From positions 1 through 19,372 of the forward strand of contig JAGBEM010000156.1 of NCBI GenBank assembly GCA_017936985.1: DNA of 19,372 bases, written 5' to 3'. The first letter of the stretch is position 1. Each line of letters begins with the position of its first letter. Source of the DNA: Oscillospiraceae bacterium (GTDB lineage Bacteria > Bacillota_A > Clostridia > Oscillospirales > Oscillospiraceae). Under the pieces are notes generated by a model. It was given only the letters and a program-made list of their open reading frames with translations. It was not told the DNA's origin and searched no databases. Made by a program: the position numbers and the translations under genes. Positions 14,757 through 19,372 of the stretch are shown here, piece by piece.

Positions 14757-14785
14757 TTGCAAATCAGAAACAGTTCTGTTATCAT
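14757..14785 (+). promoter_or_regulatory. Promoter of the RpiR-type regulator gene
   Basis: TTGCAA (14757-14762) and TATCAT (14780-14785) are 17 bp apart with TG at 14777-14778 (extended -10). The start near 14792 leaves a 36-nt leader with GAGGTGAG (14815-14822) before the ATG. Confidence 0.75.
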
Positions 14786-14827
14786 GTACCTATAAAATGA
14801 AAGATTACAACCACGAGGTGAGCCATA

Positions 14828-15697
14828 ATGAAACAGGATATTTTATCGTTGCTGGAAACCAAGGCCGTATCCTTTTCCAAGGGACAGAAGCGGATCGCCC
14901 AATATCTGATAGAATCTTATGATAAGGCTGCATTTATGACAGCCAATCGCCTGGGAAAAACTGTGGGCGTTTCAGAGTCTACGGTTGTTCGCTTTGCGGT
15001 GGAGTTGGGCTTTGACGGGTATCCCAGTATGCAGAAGGCCATGCAGGAAATGGTGGTCAACCGACTGACTTCGGTACAGCGGATCGAGGTAGCCCATGAC
15101 CGCATCGGTGACCAGGATATTTTGTCCATGGTGTTACAGGCCGACATGGAAAAGCTCCGTCAGACCGGGGAAACCGTTGACCGCAAAGAGTTTCAGGCTG
15201 CGGTGGATGCAATCCTGAATGCCCGGCGAATCTATATTATCGGTGTGCGCTCTGCCGCACCTTTGGCCAATTTCCTGGCCCATTACCTCAATTACATGTT
15301 TGATAATGTGCAGGTCGTGACCGCTTCCGGCAGCAGCGAAATGTTTGAAAAGATCGTTGGCATTGAAGCCAGCGATGCGGTGGTGGCATTTAGCTTCCCC
15401 CGGTATTCTACATCCACTGCCAAGGGTGCCCGGTATTGCCGAAGCACCGGTGCAACGGTTATCGGCGTTACAGACAGCCATCTTTCTCCTTTGGGACAGA
15501 ACTGTGACCATGTGCTGCTGACAAAAAGTGACATGGTGTCGCTGGTGGACTCCTTGGTTGCACCCTTAAGCGTTGTGAATGCTTTGGTCGTGGCACTGGC
15601 AGCCAGAAGGGAAAAGGAAATTTCCAAAACCTTCGGCGAATTGGAGCATATTTGGGAAGAATATAATGTCTATGAAAAACGGGGAGACACCAAATGA
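14828..15697 (+). CDS. RpiR/MurR family transcriptional regulator with SIS domain
   Basis: A 289-residue regulator. Residues 1-77 are the RpiR helix-turn-helix domain: SFSKGQKRIAQYLIESYDKAAFMTA, cut here to FSKGQKRIAQYLIESYDKA, then TVGVSESTVVRFAVELGFDGYP as the recognition region. Residues about 125-265 form a SIS sugar-phosphate isomerase-like domain with RRIYIIGVRSAAPLANFLAH and ASDAVVAFSFPRYSTSTA, which in this family binds phosphosugars. No sugar gene is adjacent: the stop overlaps the start of a flavoprotein gene by 4 nt, so the two are co-expressed and the regulator may control its own operon. Its effector is unknown. Confidence 0.93.
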   Translation: MKQDILSLLETKAVSFSKGQKRIAQYLIESYDKAAFMTANRLGKTVGVSESTVVRFAVELGFDGYPSMQKAMQEMVVNRLTSVQRIEVAHDRIGDQDILSMVLQADMEKLRQTGETVDRKEFQAAVDAILNARRIYIIGVRSAAPLANFLAHYLNYMFDNVQVVTASGSSEMFEKIVGIEASDAVVAFSFPRYSTSTAKGARYCRSTGATVIGVTDSHLSPLGQNCDHVLLTKSDMVSLVDSLVAPLSVVNALVVALAARREKEISKTFGELEHIWEEYNVYEKRGDTK

Positions 15698-16917
15698 GCT
15701 ACGATGGAATCGTAATCGGCGGCGGCCCGGCAGGAATGTTTGCTGCTATCATGGCGGCACAAAGCGGAAACCGCGTGCTGCTGCTGGAGCGCAATGACCG
15801 GTTGGGCAAAAAACTGCTGATCACCGGCAAGGGACGGTGCAATGTGACCAATAACAGCACAGATCAGGAAATACTGCAAAATGTGCCCCGGAACGGAAGA
15901 TTTCTATTCAGTGCTATGGCTGCCTGTCCTCCAGGGAAAGTTATGGAGTTTTTTGAAAGCCACGGCTGTGCATTAAAGACCGAGCGTGGCAACCGGGTAT
16001 TCCCGGTGACAGACCGATCTCAATCGGTGCTGGAGAGCCTCCAAAATGAGCTGCGACGGCAGCGTGTTACGGTGCAGACAGCCCGGGTCAAGCACATTCT
16101 GACGGAAAACGGTACGGTTTGTGGTGTTCAGACGGAAAAGGATACCATTTCTACCCGGTGGGTCATTTTAGCCACCGGCGGTCTGAGCTATCCCACCACC
16201 GGCTCTACCGGGGATGGATATGCCATGGCCCGAGAGCTGGGGCACACAGTGACACCCACGGAGGGTTCTTTGGTGCCACTGGAAATTGCTGGAAACGATT
16301 GCCCGGATATGCAGGGTCTGAGCCTGCGCAATGTAGGCGTGAAGCTGCTGAGCGAAAAGGGAAAGCTGCTTTATAAGGATTTTGGAGAATTGCTCTTTAC
16401 CCATTTTGGCGTGTCCGGGCCGACCGTGCTTAGCGCCAGTGCCCACTTAAAAGGGGAGAACTGCCGCCTTGTGCTGGACTTAAAGCCGGCGCTGGAGGAA
16501 GAAAAGCTGGACAGCCGCATTTTGCGTGACCTTTCCATGTATCAAAACCGATCCATGGAAAACGCGCTGACGGATCTGCTTCCCAGAAGCATGATCCCCG
16601 TGGTGCTGCGGCGCTTAAATATCGACCCGACCCTACAGGCCAATGCTTTGAAAAAGCAGCAGCGCCGGGAACTGGTGACGCTGCTGAAGAGCTTTTCACT
16701 GGATATCACCGGCAAACGGCCGGTGGCGGAGGCCATCATCACCAGTGGCGGCATTAAAGTCGCTGAAATCGATCCTAAGACCATGGAGTCTAAGATCGTA
16801 CCAGGGCTGTACTTTGCCGGAGAGATCGTCGACTGCGATGCCTACACCGGCGGTTTCAACCTGCAGATCGCCTGGGCAACGGCTTACGCCGCAGGTATGG
16901 CAGTGAGCAGAGCATAA
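15694..16917 (+). CDS. BaiN/HI0933 (YhiN) family FAD-dependent oxidoreductase
   Basis: A 407-residue flavoprotein of the HI0933/YhiN/BaiN group. The N-terminal Rossmann motif is GIVIGGGPAGMFAAIMAA (GxGxxG at about 9-14) with LLLERNDRLGKKLLITGKGRCNVTN, which is distinctive of this family. ILATGGLSYPTTGSTGDGY near residue 155 and the C-terminal AEIDPKTMESKIVPGLYFAGE and DCDAYTGGFNLQIAWATAY complete the FAD site. Family members are annotated as aminoacetone oxidases or, for BaiN, a bile-acid enoyl reductase activity; which reaction applies here is not visible. ATG at 15694 overlaps the regulator stop. The usual partner of many homologues, cytidylate kinase, does not follow; a GC-rich terminator does. 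Confidence 0.93.
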   Translation: MSYDGIVIGGGPAGMFAAIMAAQSGNRVLLLERNDRLGKKLLITGKGRCNVTNNSTDQEILQNVPRNGRFLFSAMAACPPGKVMEFFESHGCALKTERGNRVFPVTDRSQSVLESLQNELRRQRVTVQTARVKHILTENGTVCGVQTEKDTISTRWVILATGGLSYPTTGSTGDGYAMARELGHTVTPTEGSLVPLEIAGNDCPDMQGLSLRNVGVKLLSEKGKLLYKDFGELLFTHFGVSGPTVLSASAHLKGENCRLVLDLKPALEEEKLDSRILRDLSMYQNRSMENALTDLLPRSMIPVVLRRLNIDPTLQANALKKQQRRELVTLLKSFSLDITGKRPVAEAIITSGGIKVAEIDPKTMESKIVPGLYFAGEIVDCDAYTGGFNLQIAWATAYAAGMAVSRA

Positions 16918-16932
16918 GAGAATAGAAATACG

Positions 16933-16975
16933 CCCCCCGGAAACTCTGTTTCCGGGGGGGGGTAGGTAGTTTAGT
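16933..16975. terminator. GC-rich hairpin terminator after the flavoprotein gene
   Basis: CCCCCCGGAAAC (16933-16944) and GTTTCCGGGGGG (16948-16959) form a perfect 12-bp stem with a TCT loop, followed by GGGTAGGTAGTTTAG. The T-run is broken, so strength comes mainly from the stem. It lies between convergent genes and may serve both strands. Confidence 0.75.
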
Positions 16976-17019
16976 TATTATGATATATGTCTGTAGTTAA
17001 ACGGAGCCGTCCCCTCCAG

Positions 17020-17499
17020 TTACTGTCCATTGTGTTGTTTTCCATAATTGCAGTGCGTTCCCCAAATCCTGTGAATAGCTGCTTTTCCGATCAGCCCGTC
17101 TCCGTAAAGATTATGTAAGTGATAAAGATTTCCATCCTTATACGCTAGCAGCCGGAAATGGCACGAATGCGAAAAGCAATATTTGGAGATATAACGGGAA
17201 TTCCCCAATTCAGCAGGACCTGCTTCAAAAAAGATAATTACATAACCGTTTTCTATGCCATAGTATCTTATTCCCTTTGCTCCGTTGCCATCGTCCCATT
17301 GAATATCCGCTGCATTCGGCAACCAGTCCTCATTTACTAAGATCGATGTGATTTCATCCTTCATCCATTGCGCAAGAGTGCCATCCCTGTTTTCAATCGG
17401 CAGAGGTTCGGTTGTTTGCTCGTTTTGGGGTTGACCTTGGCAAGCTGCTAAACAGTGCAGAAGAAGGGTAATGGCCAGCAGCAAGGATAGCTTTTTCAT
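17020..17499 (-). CDS. Putative lipoprotein, paralogue A
   Basis: A 159-residue predicted lipoprotein of unknown function. The signal peptide MKKLSLLLAITLLLHCLAAC ends in a lipobox L17-A-A-C20, so the mature protein should be anchored to the outer face of the membrane. It shares with its upstream neighbour TTEPLPIEN, DGTLAQWMKDEI, a GxRYYG-x2-NGYVI block, a SCHF-x-L-x-AYK block and a GLI-x2-AAI block, so the two are tandem duplicates. The C-terminus runs five residues past the paralogue's end. The inner ATG at 17499 is chosen because AGGAGG lies 8 nt upstream; the ATG at 17505 is only 2 nt from it. It is expected to be co-transcribed with paralogue B. Confidence 0.8.
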   Translation of the reverse strand: MKKLSLLLAITLLLHCLAACQGQPQNEQTTEPLPIENRDGTLAQWMKDEITSILVNEDWLPNAADIQWDDGNGAKGIRYYGIENGYVIIFFEAGPAELGNSRYISKYCFSHSCHFRLLAYKDGNLYHLHNLYGDGLIGKAAIHRIWGTHCNYGKQHNGQ

Positions 17500-17548
17500 A
17501 AACATATCCTCCTATCAAGTCGCGTTTGCTTTTGCTCAATACTGTTAC

Positions 17549-18007
17549 CTATTTTTCGTATTCAAGGTGTCTTTGTAATGCGGCTTCTATTGCGGCATCA
17601 CTGATCAGGCCCTGTTCATAGACATCTTTCAGTTGAAAAGTCTCCCCACCCTTATATGCCCACAGATAGAAATGACACGAATACTCAAATACATACTCGC
17701 CGATCTCTATAGTACATCTCCACTCGGGCCCACCTATACCGCAAAGAATCACATAACCGTTGTCTGTACCATAGTACCTTCTCCCGGCTCCGCTGGGTGT
17801 CTCATCCGCCCAAAAGATATCCTTAGCACTGCCACCCCCCTTCACATATGCTTGCACAATCTCATCCTTCATCCATTGCGCAAGTGTTCCGTCGTCGTTT
17901 TCGATCGGCAGAGGCTCTGTCGTATGGTCGCTCCCTGCTGGATTTTGGCAAGCCGACAAGCAGCCCAGCAGGAGCGTTATGATCAGCAGCCAAATAATTT
18001 TCTTCAT
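17549..18007 (-). CDS. Putative lipoprotein, paralogue B
   Basis: A 152-residue predicted lipoprotein that I cannot assign to a known family. Signal peptide MKKIIWLLIITLLLGCLSAC has the lipobox L17-S-A-C20. The mature part has a short Gly/Ser/Thr-rich linker, then DGTLAQWMKDEIVQAYVK, DETPSGAGRRYYGTDNGYVI, FEYSCHFYLWAYKGG and GLISDAAIEAALQRHLEYE. The size, beta-rich pattern and aromatic residues suggest a small globular extracellular domain. The ATG at 18007 follows GGAGGT with 6 nt spacing. It lies about 40 nt after the downstream end of paralogue A's leader region and directly behind an intrinsic terminator, so expression probably depends on read-through of that terminator from the promoter at 18200-18228. 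Confidence 0.85.
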   Translation of the reverse strand: MKKIIWLLIITLLLGCLSACQNPAGSDHTTEPLPIENDDGTLAQWMKDEIVQAYVKGGGSAKDIFWADETPSGAGRRYYGTDNGYVILCGIGGPEWRCTIEIGEYVFEYSCHFYLWAYKGGETFQLKDVYEQGLISDAAIEAALQRHLEYEK

Positions 18008-18031
18008 AATAATACCTCCATTCGGAAATAC

Positions 18032-18075
18032 AAAAAGCGCATAAGCTGATCCTGTTTTCAGTACAGCTTATGCGC
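18032..18075 (-). terminator. Intrinsic terminator (attenuator-like) before the lipoprotein genes
   Basis: On the minus strand GCGCATAAGCTG (complement of 18064-18075) pairs perfectly over 12 bp with CAGCTTATGCGC (complement of 18037-18048), followed by five Ts (18032-18036). The 5' arm contains the TAA stop of the 33-codon reading frame at 18068-18169. Only about 11 nt separate the T-run from the ribosome binding site of lipoprotein B, leaving no room for another promoter outside the hairpin. Confidence 0.85.
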
Positions 18076-18169
18076 CTGCTATGCTCGCTTTGATCCTCCC
18101 TCGCCAGAGGGCAAAGGTCGTTACCGCAATTTTGCGCAAAGAGCCGCACCGGCTGAATGTGTAAATCAC
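18068..18169 (-). CDS. Possible 33-codon leader ORF
   Basis: A short reading frame starting with GTG at 18169, about 8 nt after GGGAGG on the minus strand, and ending in the terminator stem. It would encode a basic peptide (MIYTFSRCGSLRKIAVTTFA then LWRGRIKASIAGA) with four arginines and three lysine or tryptophan positions near them, but no run of one codon as in classic amino-acid attenuators. A strong promoter lies 31 nt upstream of it. The same stretch can fold into small stem-loops (for example CCCTC/GAGGG, 18098-18111), so it could equally be an untranslated leader or a short RNA. No database identity is claimed. Confidence 0.4.
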   Translation of the reverse strand: MIYTFSRCGSLRKIAVTTFALWRGRIKASIAGA

Positions 18170-18199
18170 GGCGATCACCTCCCACAACGTTTCATAATA

Positions 18200-18228
18200 A
18201 GTATAACACAATAGCACTGCCATGTCAA
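18200..18228 (-). promoter_or_regulatory. Strong promoter of the lipoprotein leader
   Basis: On the minus strand TTGACA (complement of 18223-18228) and TATACT (complement of 18200-18205) are 17 bp apart with an extended TGn in front of the -10. The predicted start is near 18193. It is divergent from the acpP promoter, about 45 bp away. The 341-bp gap between lipoprotein B and acpP is therefore filled by this promoter, its leader and terminator, and the acpP promoter. Confidence 0.85.
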
Positions 18229-18273
18229 TGTTTGCTTTTGTCCGCAGACAATTGTTCGCGGGAAAAACACCCA

Positions 18274-18302
18274 TTGACAAACCGGGTAAGCTGTACTAAA
18301 AT
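18274..18302 (+). promoter_or_regulatory. Promoter of acpP
   Basis: TTGACA (18274-18279) and TAAAAT (18297-18302) are 17 bp apart; the start near 18309 leaves a 40-nt leader with GGGAGGA before the ATG at 18349. No other promoter was found before the SRP RNA and dnaX, so it may drive all three. Confidence 0.88.
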
Positions 18303-18348
18303 AAACGAACAGTAATGCCCTTTACACACTTATTGGGAGGATACATTT

Positions 18349-18570
18349 ATGTACGAAAAACTCGTTTCTTTCGCTGCCAAGCAGCTGGAGCTGGACGTTG
18401 CGGAGATCACCCCGGACAGCACCTTTGAGAGCCTGGGCATCGATTCTCTGGACATCGTGGAAATGATCATGGATCTGGAGAGCGAGCTGGGCGTTGAGCT
18501 GGATCTGGAGGATCAGACCATCACCAATTTCCGTGAGCTGGCTGACTTTATCGAGTCCAAGATCAACTGA
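18349..18570 (+). CDS. acpP: Acyl carrier protein
   Basis: A 73-residue acidic four-helix protein (family 70-85) that carries acyl chains on a phosphopantetheine arm for fatty acid and phospholipid synthesis. The attachment serine is S33 in LGIDSLDIVEMIMDLE, followed by the acidic helix II and ending in LADFIESKI. Its promoter and GGGAGG ribosome binding site are strong, as expected for an abundant protein. Unusually, no fab, plsX or rnc gene is adjacent: it sits alone between a divergent lipoprotein locus and the SRP RNA. It could serve general lipid synthesis or be an additional ACP; the canonical DSL context supports the fatty-acid type. Confidence 0.96.
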   Translation: MYEKLVSFAAKQLELDVAEITPDSTFESLGIDSLDIVEMIMDLESELGVELDLEDQTITNFRELADFIESKIN

Positions 18571-18596
18571 TTTTCAACTGAATAGCCTTGTTTGGC

Positions 18597-18900
18597 TGAC
18601 CGGCTTATAACAAGGTCGCACTAGTCGGGGAGATAGCGGTGCCCTGTTGCCTGCAATCCGCTACAGCAGGGATGAATTCCCACACCCGGACTTGTCTGAG
18701 TACCGTCTGGCCTGCGTAAGCGGTGTTGAAGGATTGGTCCTGCGCAACGTTCTCCCGTGAACCATGTCAGGTGGGGAACCAAGCAGCATTAAGCGGATCT
18801 GAGCGTGTGCCGCGGGGATGCCGTTCCCGAGCTGGCTGCGCAGATACCGGGTATTCAGCTGGTTCAAATGTGGGTGTGCGATCTTGTTATGAGCCGGTCA
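18597..18900 (+). ncRNA. ffs: Signal recognition particle RNA, large (Alu-containing) bacterial type
   Basis: The region carries the hallmarks of the Firmicutes SRP RNA of about 270-300 nt. The Alu-like 5' domain has CTAGTCGGGGAGATAGCGGT, then GCCCTG...TGCAATCCGC and AGCAGGG...GAATTCCC. The S-domain hairpin has CCATGTCAGGTGGGGAACC followed by AAGCAGCATTAAGCGG, the Ffh-binding loop. Both ends form a long terminal helix: 18597-18621 with 18876-18900, 25 bp with two G-U pairs. It guides co-translational membrane targeting with Ffh. The position just before dnaX matches the scr-dnaX order of Bacillus. No dedicated promoter was seen after acpP, so processing from a longer transcript is possible; exact ends are inferred from the helix. 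Confidence 0.95.
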
Positions 18901-18931
18901 TTGCCTTATCAAATGCGAAAGGAGAGAGTAT

Positions 18932-19372
18932 ATGTCTGCCTATCAAGCGTTATATCGAAAATATCGGCCCCAGACCTTTGACGATGTGTCCGGTCAGATG
19001 GCGGTGACACAGACGCTGAAAACACAGCTTCTCAGCGGCAAAATGAGCCACGCCTACCTGTTCACCGGTTCCCGGGGAACGGGCAAAACCAGCTGCGCAA
19101 AAATCCTGGCCAAGGCGGTCAACTGCCTGGATCCCAAAGACGGCAATCCCTGTAACTGCTGTGAGGCTTGCCGAACCATTGATTCCGGCGCCTGCATGGA
19201 TGTGCTGGAGATCGATGCGGCATCCAACAACGGCGTGGACAATGTCCGGGATCTGCGTGATGACGCGGTGTACACACCTTCTCAGGTGAAGATGCGGGTG
19301 TATATCATCGATGAGGTGCATATGCTGTCTATTTCGGCATTTAATGCGCTGCTCAAGATTATTGAAGAGCCG
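18932..19372 (+). CDS. dnaX: DNA polymerase III subunit gamma/tau, 5' part
   Basis: The first 147 codons of the clamp-loader ATPase; the frame is open at the window end. It begins MSAYQALYRKYRPQTFDDV, has Walker A GSRGTGKTS at 46-54, a zinc-binding set C66, C75, C78 and C81, the sequence LEIDAASNNGVDNVRDLRD, and Walker B YIIDEVHML with D127, then SISAFNALLKIIEEP, the sensor 1-adjacent helix. The subunit loads the sliding clamp at the replication fork. ATG at 18932 follows AAAGGAGAG (18918-18926). It lies 31 nt after the SRP RNA without an obvious terminator, so the two may share a transcript. C-terminal domains and any frameshift site lie outside the window. Confidence 0.98.
   Translation, partial: MSAYQALYRKYRPQTFDDVSGQMAVTQTLKTQLLSGKMSHAYLFTGSRGTGKTSCAKILAKAVNCLDPKDGNPCNCCEACRTIDSGACMDVLEIDAASNNGVDNVRDLRDDAVYTPSQVKMRVYIIDEVHMLSISAFNALLKIIEEP

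Noticed and set aside
17020..17100. Frameshifted C-terminus in lipoprotein A
   Set aside because: Its last part looks different from paralogue B, but AAI to the final lysine aligns without gaps; only a five-residue extension remains, so no frameshift is needed.
18287..18330. FapR-type operator at the acpP promoter
   Set aside because: GTACTAA resembles one half-site, but the second half and the palindrome are missing.

Overview
The window looks like a chromosomal segment of a low-GC-phylum (Firmicutes/Bacillota) anaerobe, most probably a Clostridia member of the Oscillospiraceae/Ruminococcaceae type with moderate GC. The reasons are a tRNA-Cys T-box leader, strong AGGAGG ribosome binding sites, TTGACA/TATAAT promoters with 17-18 bp spacers, a large SRP RNA with an Alu-like domain directly upstream of dnaX, scpAB, and a GerW/YtfJ sporulation-family gene. 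Genus was assigned from gene content and style only. Most of the window is dense core genome: many neighbouring genes overlap by 1-4 nt in ATGA or TGATG junctions. I see no insertion sequence, CRISPR array, prophage or tRNA gene.

Layout: (1) 1-500: the 3' end of truA and an ArsC/Spx-like thioredoxin-fold gene that starts with TTG inside the truA stop, closed by a strong terminator. (2) 562-3154: an AGCS-type Na+/amino-acid symporter overlapping a class I PLP aminotransferase. (3) 3161-9212: a TTGACA promoter, a Cys-specific T-box riboswitch, then a DUF805 membrane protein, cysS, polA, rimI and tsaD. The last four overlap by 4 nt each and share one terminator, so DNA polymerase I and the t6A enzyme TsaD appear to sit under tRNA-Cys charging control. 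(4) 9174-9545: a non-coding stretch with five DnaA-box-like 9-mers in one orientation, an AT-rich stretch and a promoter for a GNAT acetyltransferase. (5) 10079-10372: a small minus-strand membrane protein convergent with the GNAT gene.

(6) 10468-14736: a promoter and operon of scpA, scpB, a DUF2953/YtfI-like gene, ytfJ (gerW), a D-Ala-D-Ala carboxypeptidase and an RsuA/RluB-type pseudouridine synthase, ended by a terminator that overlaps the last stop codon. It combines chromosome segregation, sporulation-associated, cell-wall and rRNA-modification functions. (7) 14757-16963: an RpiR/MurR-type SIS-domain regulator overlapping a BaiN/HI0933-family flavoprotein. (8) 17020-18228, minus strand: a strong promoter, a possible 33-codon leader ORF whose stop lies inside an intrinsic terminator, then two tandem paralogous lipoproteins of unknown function. 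This is the accessory-looking part of the window. (9) 18274-19372: a divergent promoter driving acpP, followed by the SRP RNA and the 5' part of dnaX, which runs off the end.

The most unusual points are the T-box operon that includes polA and tsaD, the attenuator-like leader in front of the duplicated lipoproteins, and the DnaA-box-like cluster between tsaD and the GNAT gene. None was tested computationally; every call rests on reading the sequence.
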